Shown here: positions 1 to 9,668 of the stretch, in pieces | How the letters are laid out: the number at the start of each line of letters is the position of its first letter | Numbering within the stretch: the first letter of the stretch is position 1 | Origin: Pipra filicauda | Taxonomy: Eukaryota; Chordata; Aves; Passeriformes; Pipridae | Assembly: GCF_003945595.2 (NCBI RefSeq) | Contig: NW_024104379.1 | Location: 62,001 to 126,000 of the forward strand | Reading direction: 5' to 3' | DNA length: 64,000 nucleotides | The notes under the pieces: generated by a model | The model's input: only the letters and a program-made list of their open reading frames with translations | The model's database searches: none | What the model was told of the DNA's origin: nothing | Position numbers and translations under genes: made by a program

Positions 1-889
1 TCTAATGCAGGCTATAAGTACTGATATCACTGCTCTGAGACAGCTCCTACTGGCAGAGGGATGTCCAGGGGACCGGCAAGCACTCCAGCTGTGGTGTGGA
101 TGCTGGGGAAGGCATCTTGACAGTCTCAGCAGGGCACAGAAGGAGGTATGAGAAGTTGTCATGCTGAGCAGCAGTCACTCAAGATGTTAGCTGTGGTAGT
201 TAGCTGGTGATGAGCTATCATTCGATCGCAGCTTGTGGTTTTCCTTACAGAGCTCAAAAAAGTGGCCCACCAGTGAGGAGGAAGGAAGAGAGAACTGTCT
301 TTCTTGCATCTTGTCTACTTAATGTTTTCAGAGCTTTCTGCAGAGGGCTGAAGGCAATTGACACCACTGGTCAGAGTCCCAGAAAGTAGAAAAGCTGTAT
401 TTACTCCACAATTCAACCAAAACCAAAACTGTTTCCAAAATGTCAGAGGCATCTTGTCCTCTTCTGTTACGAATGAGCCAAGGAATCTGACTCGTTCTCA
501 AAATTTCTCCCCTTCTTCTTAGTTCATCCTCGTCTATCACATTATAGCAAACTCAGCCTTGCAGTCAAGAAGAGCTGTGCTAAAGGAAATTTGGCTCCCG
601 TGACATATTGGCAGTGTTAAACCATCCTCCCCTTACTTCTCTTAGGTTTGGGTTGAATAGTATGGGATGACCTATAAGCATGTGATGGGGGGAGACAACA
701 CAGCTTGATCATATAAAAGATCTTATTCAGGAACAGAATGGAGAGTGTTACTAACTGGAGCCTTAGTGAGTTAGGAAACACAGTCCCACGCCATAGTTCC
801 TTTGACATAGGTGGCTGCAAGTGGGCCAACAGCCAACAGAATATCTTCCTCCAAGCTTTATCTTCATAGGTGGTATGAACAAATCCTAC
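1..889 (-). other. CYTH4 intron (partial), no exon seen
   Basis: This is the 5' part of the intron after CYTH4 exon 4. No segment on the minus strand encodes the expected start of the Sec7 domain (a GEGLNKT-type motif), and no repeat family was recognised. Confidence 0.7.
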
Positions 890-956
890 CTTTGCAGGAT
901 CCATGTTGAATTTCTTCCGGCCCAGGGACAGAATTTTATCCCTCTGTGATAGTTTG
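890..956 (-). CDS. CYTH4: CYTH4 coding exon 4 (pre-Sec7 motif)
   Basis: The acceptor TTTGCAG ends at 957 and the donor GTAGGA follows 890. The 67-nt exon encodes KLSQRDKILSL and then GRKKFNMDPAK, the near-invariant stretch that leads into the Sec7 catalytic domain in all cytohesins. It ends in phase 0. The next exon, which would begin the Sec7 helices, was not found in 1-889. Confidence 0.92.
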
Positions 957-3900
957 CTGCAAACACATAAAAAAGAAGGAAAATCAAACAGAATAAAGGA
1001 ACATGTCATTTCACTCACAAGTAACTTATTACTAAGTTAGGTAACTTAGATATCTTAAGGACAGGTGTCTGACTATCCAGAAATAAAGACAAATCTAAGA
1101 GGAGAGAAGGGTATTCCCGGCCTAATTTCCCTGTCCTTGTTGTGATCCAAATCCCATTAGCACTTTTGTTTTTTCAACCTCAAAAGAGAGACTTTGTAAA
1201 AAAAGGCATACTTATTACACTTGCCTGGTCTGTTCTCTAGGATTATTGTCTGCCTCTTGCCTCTCTGCATTTTGGAAACGCTCAATCTCTGCAAACACTT
1301 CAGCAATCTCCTCCTTCAGCTTCTGCAAAAGAAACATCAGGAGGATGAAGGCAATGGAGGGAAAAACAACAGACATACATACAGAGCACGTTTTACTACT
1401 TCCCTCAAACATAGGAAAAGGACAGGTCAGATGGTCATGACCAGCCAAGGATGTCTATGAAATGGGGACTGCTCTGGGGTGACCCTGCTGGATTCCAGAT
1501 GAAAACAATCGGAGAGAGGGGCAGAGGAATGTTCTCATGTCTGTTCTCGATCAAGGCTGGAAAAATCAAGATTAGCCAGCGTGGCGAGTGTCAGAGAACT
1601 CGCCCCAGTGTTGATTTCAGTTCCTCAAACAATGTCAGATGCAAGAATCCTTCCATTGTGCCCTTTTCCTCTGAGCTTTTACTTTGCATAGCCCTGCTAT
1701 GCATCCAGGAAAGGGGAAGTGGAATCAGTAACTGTGAGGTCAATATGAACCTGAAGTGGCAATACTACGAAACAGTTTTTAACATACCTATCATTCAAAT
1801 ATCATTGAGCAGATACCTGTCTTTAGGGGGAGAAAGAAGAAAGAAGGAGTAAAAAAAGAGTATTGCAAATTTTAAAAAAAAATCAGTTGTGGAATTCACT
1901 TTCCTTTAGGCCCATGACAGACCATGGCCGCCTTGGCTGCATGTTCTGCTTTACTAAGGAAATCTATATCTGCTTGTTTCCATTCTTCAGTTATGGTCCT
2001 CCTCAGAGCCAAATTACATCACAGATCTCTTCCAGGAATCACTCAAATTCTTCCCCAGGCAAACCACAATAAGCAGGGGAAGATCCTTTCTCATCAAGGA
2101 ATGAGGATGTGGATGAAGCATTTAACCAGACAGAGAAACTGAATTTCAGCAATATCCCATAATTTAAAAGAGCTTTAGTTTTGCCCTGGCCACCTTCTAC
2201 TGTGCTTCATTAGTCTCCATAGCTGTGAGTGTTCCTTACTAAGCTTTAGGTATTGCAAAAATGTAACAAAGCAATGATCTTAGCTCCCAAATTTCAAATT
2301 ATTATCAATTTTGTTACTTTACTCACTGCTGTTTTTTGGCAGTGTTACTGGCAAGTAAAGACCCATCCTTTCCTCTCCTCCCTCTCCCCTGCCCCAGACA
2401 TTCCCCCAAGTGTTTGTGTTTAAGGGTATTGCTAGACACTTTCTGAAAAGATCCCCTGGGGAAAATGTCTCTCATTCTAAGGTAGTCTTTTCACCTAAAC
2501 TCATTCTGTTCCATTGCACAACGCATTGCTTAATGGATTTAGGATTTAAAATATGAGTTTGTGCAGTCTAGCAACATTTCTCTGTCCACAGTGGGCAAAA
2601 AAATGTAGTATTCCTCTTACAGTGCCCATTGCCTATTCTGAAAATTGAAGAGAGAAGAACCACACACAAGCAAATGACATGCACATACATTCATCATCTG
2701 TTTTGCAAGAGGAGACAAGACACTATTCTGATTTGCAGCAGAAAGAGGGAGTCTGTAGTTTGGCTTAATCCTTTATGCCAGGAAATATTGCACCTATTTC
2801 CCAGACATCTGGACATCTTCATATTGTTGGAAATCAGTCCAAGTCCAATGATTCAGTGTAATAAGCTCTCTCTAATGGGAAATCATATTCCATGGTGATG
2901 GAGGCAGAACAGAATAGAAAGTGTACAGCACCACGCATGACTGTGATGCAGTCTGACTGATTTTGAATCTGTTACTTTCAGACACTTTTAGGAGTCAGTG
3001 TAGAAATGTTTGGGTCTGTTAAAAGAAAAGAAGAAAAGCAAGTTCAACCACAGAAACTTGTGTGGAAGGTCCTGCCAATACACCTCTTTGAAGAGACGGG
3101 ATCCTGCATGAAGGACTTGTTAGAGGTCCACAAACAAAACAAAAGTTTGATAAACACAGAATGATGCTGCAGGTAACTAGGACTGGTATGTAATTAGCAG
3201 GTAATCGGTAATTAAAAATAATCATAAATGCTGAGCCAGGTGCCTGCCAGTATGACAGTGAAGTCATACTCGTTACCTTAATCCTAAATATGCAATCCCA
3301 TCTCATCCCCGCTCATAATTTGACCAGCCTTTCTCAAATATCCCATTAGGGCAGCTGATGATTCCTGCAGCAGAGAGTTGAACGTACACTGGTGGCAAAT
3401 AGGCCAGGGCAGCCTGAAGTTGAGAATTCAAGTTGGATCATGACAGAGAAAATGTCTCCAGTGCCAGAGCACTTCTGCATGGCCTGGACTGTTATGCAAA
3501 GATGCTCCTTGGTGAAGACAGATTTTAGAAAGCTAGGCAGGAAAGAGAAACAGGATGGTCCTTACCTTAATGTCCTCCAAAAGCCCCTGTTTGTGCTGCC
3601 TGATTGTCTCTATTTCAGTCTCTTCAGCCTCGCTCAAATCAGTTGACTCTGGAAGAATAAAGATGACCGTGACAATAGACTGGGGCCAACATATCACAGA
3701 AAAAGCTGCCTCGACCTCCCAGTAGGTACCCTCTCCTAGGGTCACGTCATAGCAACTCTGATTTCTGTGTTTCAGCATCTATGCTCCCTGCTGTTGCAGC
3801 CACTGCACCTCACCTTTGGCTTGCAAATGGTTCTCAGTCCAGAGCAAGCAGCACAGACCCATACACCCCTCCTTACAGTCAGATGTGTTGGTAGCCCTCT

Positions 3901-6900
3901 CATCTAAATAAGCAACCCACAGCAACCCACCTGCCCACTCAAGCAATTCTGCTTGCTGTGAGCACAATGAGGAGGTCTCACCAAATGCTCTCTGGTGGTT
4001 TTTATGTCAGTCATCTCTATGTACTGAAAATCTGTGACCTAAACACTTCACCTACATCCAAACCTCCCATGAAGAGCCACTGTCTTCATGGATTGATCCC
4101 CCACAGCTAGGGTCAGAAGTGACTTAAGAGAGAGAATCAAGGTTTTTCAAATCTGAAGGCAGGATCTGGGGGGATGAAAGCCTTGCTGAAGAAGGAATGT
4201 CTTTGGAAGGCTGTTGTTCTGTGGACCGCAGACAACAGAAATATGAGTAGGCTTTCTTCTAATGTACAGGAAGTTAAACAGATAGCAGTAGAGCCAAGGC
4301 AACCACAACATGATTCATAAAACACCCAGAACAATTGGGGAGACAGCACTGCTGCTAAATATAATCCAGGTGAAACGTAGTCTCTTCAGCAAGGAGAAGG
4401 AGAAGGCTGCAGCCACAGAGAGGAGGCAAAGCAGATGACAAGGCCCCAGGAAAAAAAAAAGGCACTCACAAAAGGCTGAGAGCACTGAAGGTCACTCCTG
4501 AAGTGGCAGACAGGGCCCTTGCTGCACCTAAATACTGCAAGACAAAGCTTTCCCAGGAAGCTATGTCAAGTCACTGGATGTCCTGCTTCACTGTTTCATG
4601 AGCCATAATCCCCTGGGACTCCTGTCTTCCTGGAAAAAGGGGAAGTAGCACCAGTTGCATTGGAAATTCTCTTGGTGTGGATCTCACATGCAAAACAACT
4701 GTTATAAATATGACTGGAGGAAAAAAGGGGAAGGAAGCAGCCACGACAGACAGAAGGAAAAGGGGACAAGGGCGATCATCTTGGAGTCCACATGCTTCTT
4801 TCCTGTCATGGCCACAACAGCTCAGAGAGATCTGCCTTCCATAATCCTAATCTTTCCCTCATGAGCTAAGTATGTTCCTGTTACTCTTCTCAGGTTGCAG
4901 CCTCTCTTCCTGCTGGTTTCAAGCATTGCATTCTCTGGGGAGAGACTGCTGAATCTGTGGGATTAAAGCACTGGACGAGCAGCCAGCATGAAGCCAGGAG
5001 TGGGACGGACCCATGTGCCCTCCCAGTCCTGGAAGCAGCCCTTGTGAAGAGCTGAAAGAAGCTGACTGATTGCTGAAGCCAGTCAAGACAGAAGGAAAAC
5101 TGGTGGCATCCAGAAGCCTTGCAACAGTCAAATCTGTATGTGAGAGGAAAACAAACAACCAAGCAAACAAGCATAACACCAAGCAAGCAACCAAGAAGGC
5201 AAACAAAAAATAAACAAACAAAAAGAAACCACAACCAAAAAACCCCATGCAACAGCTCAGCTACTTATTAGGCAGGTTGCTAACTTCCCTTTGAATGTCA
5301 GCCCTATGCCTCTGAGCAGTGCCTGGGCTTCAGCTTAATTTATGTCTCCCACTGTTCTGGCATCTGCGGGAGACGAGGCCAGTCTCTCAGTCTACCCAGC
5401 TTTATCTCTCTCACTCCTGCAGGGGCTTGTAATTGTGGAATCACTGGGGTGATTCCTTGACACATTACCACTAAGATCTTTTGCCCTGTATTTCTTTCCA
5501 CAAAAGCACCTTAGCAGGACATACCTGAGGAACCTCACCTTCCCCCACCTCATCAGCAAACTCTGTGGTGTGGCTGGTTGCTTTGCTTCAGTTGTTCTTT
5601 GTCTATTGAAGCAGCCTGAAGCATCTCAAAGAGGCATGAGGCTCCCAGAGGACACCATCTCACCCACATGACCCCCACCAAGATTGTAAATAATGCAGTC
5701 CCCCTTCCTCCTAAACATCTGAAAACCCCAACTCCCAAATGATTCACCTGTCCAGTTTGTCCGAATGAGAAAAGTGTGGGAAGGACTGTGTGTGGGGAGG
5801 GCGGGGGAGAAAAAGCATGAGTCATGGGGAAGGAATAAAAGGGTAAATAAGCAGGAAAGTTTAACATAGTATAGAAAAAAATTGATGGATCAAACTTTCA
5901 GGGCAACTTAGATTGAGCTGCAGAGAGGGTTCTTGTTAGGTTTCCTAAGTTTCCTGAATAGCTTAAGTCCTTGATTGCCTTGGAAAATAATTCTGATGTC
6001 AGTGCATTCACGTTATTCCTCTGTCGTAACAGGCGGCCTGATGCTCTGCTCAGGGTGTTCTGAGGCCATTCATCAATGTTATTGACCACACTGCAGTCAG
6101 GGGAAGTGAACACAAAGGGCTTGTTTGGGGAACCGTCCGCAGAAAGGCAGTGAAGGCAGCAGAGGCATCAGGGCAAGCAGGAGGTGAGTTACTGAGAGCC
6201 TTTCCTTCCCTCTCCACATTGAGAACAAGCTGAGCCAACAAGAGGACACTGAGTAAAGCACCACCTGGCTCACTCTAGACACTTGCAATGGCAGAGGCAA
6301 TTCAGCCCTGCACCAGGGGATTGAGGAACAGCTTCAGCTTTGTCAAAGTCCTCAGTACCACCAAGTTACACTTCCCTCTAGAGCTAGGTGAGGACACAGA
6401 TGAAGCATAGCCCTGGTCAGGCTTCTCTGCACAGGGGGAAATTTCACCCTGGTGAAGAACATACCATGAAAACACCCACACATTTCAGGAGGATACTGCC
6501 AGCCAAACCAATGCTGAAGTTTCACAGTTCAGACACCAAAAAAAAAAGAATGTCTGGCATCCTCTCCAGAGAGGACATGAAGTTGCTGCTTGGAATTTAT
6601 TTTCAGAGAGCAAATGTTGAAAGGAAAGTGCATCAGCATCACATCTGTTGTTCTTACACCTGCTCTTGAGGTTGTTTCCCCACTCTTGGGGCAGAACCAA
6701 AGAGAAAGACCTGCCAATTTCTCATGAACTGTCCAGGCTTGTATTTTCAGTGCTGTCACTCAAAACAGTACACAGACTTCAATTCCAGTTGTGGTGACTT
6801 ATGCCTCCAGCCTTCCCATCTGGAGGGCAGGTTGGAGTTACCCAAACATCTGGGTACTTATGTGGCCAGCAGAGAGTACTGTGTCTGCTGGTCTCATTTC

Positions 6901-9615
6901 CCATTGCAAAGGGCTGTGCAGAACCATCCGGACAGTAACTAAACAGATGATAAATGTATGTGCATGTCATTTGCTTGTGTGTGGTTCTTCTTTCTTCAAT
7001 TTTCAGAATAGGCAATGGGCACTGTTTTGCTTCAAACCCAAGCAAAATTATATGAATAGGAAGACAGTTTTTGAAGCACAGAATAAGTGGGAAGTTGACC
7101 GTCCAGGAGAGCTGGAAGAATGGACTGCAGAAGCTGTGGAGGAAGGTTATGAAGAATGACTGTATCTGTAGCACTGTGGCAAACCATCCATGTGCTACAC
7201 ACCCACAGAATGACAGCAGAGGTTCATCAGGCCCATTTGCAAGGCAGTGTAGGGCTCTGAGTGTAGACACCAAAGGGTTTGAGCACCTCCACCCATGGTA
7301 ACACACAAGCAGAGCAGCCTGATGGGCACCTTCTGCCTGAAGAAGGCTGTCTGGTGGAAAATTTTCACCTGAAATTCCTTTTCTTTTTCAGTATGGCTGT
7401 TGTGTCATCTGCAGTACAGACCACCACCTCCACAACCAGGTAACAGGCTGGCAACAGGCAGATGACAGGAAGCCTTGCAGCTCCTTAGTTCCCTCCAACC
7501 CTATCTGTCTCCTTCCTGCAGCCACTACACAGTTATCTTCCAGCTTGTGTCAGAAGAAATTCAACACAGATCCCAACAGGTTTAATTTGCACATTTTAGT
7601 TATGGGGAAAAGGTGTGAAGAAGAATTTATGTTGCTTCCTTGTCCCCTTATCCCACATGACAACTTACATCAATCAGGGTAGCTTCTAGCCACTTTTGAC
7701 TATGGCTCTTACCCCACACATCCTAGCACAGGATACCATGGCACCCATATGCTCTCCCATATTTCGCACACTCAGCTCAAGGATTGGGCATACTGGCTCT
7801 GTGGCCTCACCCTGACAGTCGTGAGATGGTTTTGAAGGAATCTGGAAGAGGACATACACTGCAGGGAGAGCAACCTCCCCACAGATATAGGTCATATCGC
7901 ACAGATATGCACCTAATAGGACCATCACACCTCAAGGTAGGAGTGACCCCAGGAAAAGGTGTACATGCACCTCTGACCTTCAGGACAATCAAGCCACAAC
8001 TTAGCAATTTCAAATGCATTCAGTACCCTAAAGCTCCCTAGAAAACTCTGTCTGGTAGCAGCCTGGGCTCTCAAGGGAGCTCAGCATCAAACAAACCCTC
8101 TTTCTCACCCAGCTGTGGAGTGACAGGATGGGACTGAGCAAAAACATCAGTCAGAGCCAGCACATCTCTCCAGGCCTTGCCTGCCTCTGGGCTCTGCCTC
8201 TAGCCAGAACTGAGCAAACCTGCATTCTCCCTGAACAGGATCTCATTGTGCTATTGCAGTGTGTATACTTTATTCAAAGTATACTTACTTGAATGTGTAA
8301 CTTTCAAGATATAATTAACTCATAACACATAACTTGAACGAATGACTGTGTCAGACCTTCTGTGAGGAAGGAGGCACACTCCAAAATAAATAGTAAAACA
8401 TGAGTTATCCCTCCTCCTGTCCAGTTTGTCCTGCAGAATCTTTTACCACAGTTGCTTTCCAGTGGGGAGGGCTGGGTGATCTGAAGAGACCCACCTTCAC
8501 CAACAGTCATAGTCAGATGCTGGCAAGAGCTCAGCTCCTATAGGTACTACAAATTTCCCTGACAAGGAAGTATGTTGTTTGAGTGTGCCCCTTCCTTGGC
8601 TACACACCTCAAAGCTAAAATGTGCACAACAGTCGTTGAAACTGGGCACCGCTTTTTGCTTTCACTCTCTGCTCCATAACCTATATACAAAAGCCTGATA
8701 GGACAGAATCAGATCGAGAAGGGTCATTGCAAAGTGATCCTTCTTCTTCCTGGCCCTCGTTCAGTCTATTGCTATTCAGCTCTCCCTCTCTGCTGGCTTT
8801 GCACAGACACATGCTCAGAGCTTCCTCAGCCAGAGGCTAGAAATGTTCACTCTGGAAGTGTGCCTTTTCCTGCTGAATCCCAAACACTTTTCCCACCACC
8901 TGCCAAAGAAGGAAATAAAACCTAAGATCTCTCTCAGTTCCTCGGGTGTGGCTTATCTTCCCCCACCCACATCTGCCCATTGAAATTATTTCAGGACCAG
9001 GCAGGCCCACCTGCAGGTCACTTGGAGTTTGTAGGATCCTAATACAGTTATTCACCTTTAACATGGACATAAGCAAGAGACACCCCAGTACCAAAAGCCT
9101 TGCAAGAGTGTTGCACTGAGATACCCAACTGCATGAGAGGCTCCCCAGAGGCAAACCAGCTCCTGGGATCTGCAGGGAAACACCATTTTGGAGCTTGCAA
9201 GCCATGCCAGAGTTTCATGAAGAGAAGCCAAAGCTTACAAAGTGTTCATCCTAAGTGTCATATAAACCCTTGATGCCCCTGAGTCAGTTCCCAGCTCAGT
9301 CCAGGATCACCAGCCCAAGGGATCCCAGCAGTAGACACTCTCAGTACCAAAGCCATTTGAATCAGTGGGAAATTTTCTCCCAGTGTGAAAGGAGAGCAAG
9401 TAAAAAGAAACCCATGCCTAATCCTGAAGGCTGACAAGCAATCTACTGCAGCCCCAAGGATCTTCCAGCATCTCATCCCTCCAGTCACCAGCCACAGTAT
9501 CCACTCTAGATGCTGGGATTTCATGGAGTGCTTGACTCTGTCAAACTGAGTGCACAGCCCTCACCCAAAAAAAGATACACAATGGTCAAGGCTTACCAGA
9601 AGGACAAAAGTCCAT
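890..9615 (-). CDS. CYTH4: cytohesin-4, 5' part (four exons, gene runs off the left edge)
   Basis: Cytohesins are guanine-nucleotide exchange factors that load GTP on ARF GTPases at membranes; cytohesin-4 is mainly a blood-cell member. The model joins 9615-9597, 3648-3566, 1322-1261 and 956-890 on the minus strand: 19, 83, 62 and 67 nt, giving 77 codons with matching phases (1, 0, 2, 0). The product starts MDFCPSE, continues with an acidic, charged segment predicted to be a coiled coil (ending ...GLLEDIK and KLKEEIAEVFAEI), and ends with GRKKFNMDPAK, the hallmark just before the Sec7 domain. The start was chosen because MDFCPSE aligns with the start of human CYTH4 and its phase-1 donor fits exon 2. 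Sec7, PH and polybasic parts must lie left of position 1. The divergent RAC2 neighbour supports CYTH4 over other cytohesins. The exon 3 donor is non-canonical (GC). Family identity is very secure; exact exon 3 end is less so. Confidence 0.88.
1261..1322 (-). CDS. CYTH4: CYTH4 coding exon 3 (coiled coil, GC donor)
   Basis: The acceptor TTTTGCAG ends at 1323. The reading frame gives KLKEEIAEVFAEIERFQNAE and then two bases (AG). Exon 4 begins with one codon base, so exon 3 must end in phase 2. No GT donor gives that phase; AG followed by GCAAGA at 1260 does, and gives a segment one residue shorter than in human CYTH4. A second GC donor (AG|GCAAGT, exon end 1225) would add 12 codons in the same phase. 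The 1261 end is preferred on length. Confidence 0.75.
2619..2703 (+). repeat. 85-bp inverted repeat, arm A (CYTH4 intron 2)
   Basis: This segment starts ACAGTGCCCATTGCC and ends CATCTGTTT. It matches the reverse complement of 6941-7025 over all 85 bases with only two differences, and similarity stops sharply at both ends. It lies between CYTH4 exons 3 and 2. I do not recognise the repeat family; it could be two copies of a dispersed element or a local inverted duplication. Confidence 0.9.
3566..3648 (-). CDS. CYTH4: CYTH4 coding exon 2 (start of coiled coil)
   Basis: Acceptor TTCTTCCAG ends at 3649 and donor GTAAGG follows 3566. The 83-nt exon encodes STDLSEAEETEIETIRQ and then HKQGLLEDIK, matching the first heptads of the cytohesin coiled coil, through which these proteins dimerise and bind scaffold partners such as CYTIP and GRASP. 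The exon is flanked at a distance by the two arms of an 85-bp inverted repeat. Confidence 0.9.
5140..5242 (+). repeat. A/C-rich low-complexity run (CAAA/CAAG-like)
   Basis: About 100 bases consist almost only of A and C with scattered G, as degenerate tetranucleotide units such as CAAA, CAAG and CAAC. It lies in CYTH4 intron 1 and looks like a decayed simple repeat. Confidence 0.75.
6941..7025 (-). repeat. 85-bp inverted repeat, arm B (CYTH4 intron 1)
   Basis: This is the partner of 2619-2703 in opposite orientation, 83 of 85 bases identical. It lies between CYTH4 exons 2 and 1, so the two arms bracket exon 2 with about 4.2 kb between them and could pair in the pre-mRNA. Confidence 0.9.
9597..9615 (-). 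CDS. CYTH4: CYTH4 coding exon 1
   Basis: Nineteen coding bases, ATG to a phase-1 end followed by donor GTAAGC. It encodes MDFCPS plus the first base of a Glu codon completed by exon 2. Human CYTH4 begins with a very similar short exon. Two other ATG-plus-donor candidates further upstream on this strand (near 10893 and 14251) were weaker: one ends in the wrong phase, and the other needs a shifted exon 2 acceptor. Confidence 0.75.
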
Positions 9616-9633
9616 CCTGAAGAGTGAGATATA

Positions 9634-9668
9634 TTTTCAACACAAAGGTGTTTCAGATGTGTTGAAAA
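9634..9668 (-). promoter_or_regulatory. perfect 10-bp hairpin in the CYTH4 5' leader
   Basis: TTTTCAACAC at 9634-9643 is the exact reverse complement of GTGTTGAAAA at 9659-9668, with a 15-base spacer. The structure ends 18 bases upstream of the CYTH4 ATG on the transcribed strand, so it would sit in the 5' UTR if the first exon is contiguous there. Any role in translation is inference. Confidence 0.45.

Larger units (their letters stand above)
3649..9596 (-). other. CYTH4 intron 1
   Basis: A 5.9-kb intron with a GT donor at 9596 and AG acceptor at 3649. It holds the arm-B repeat (6941-7025) and an A/C-rich low-complexity run at about 5140-5240 made of CAAA- and CAAG-like units. No other coding exon was recognised. 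Confidence 0.75.
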
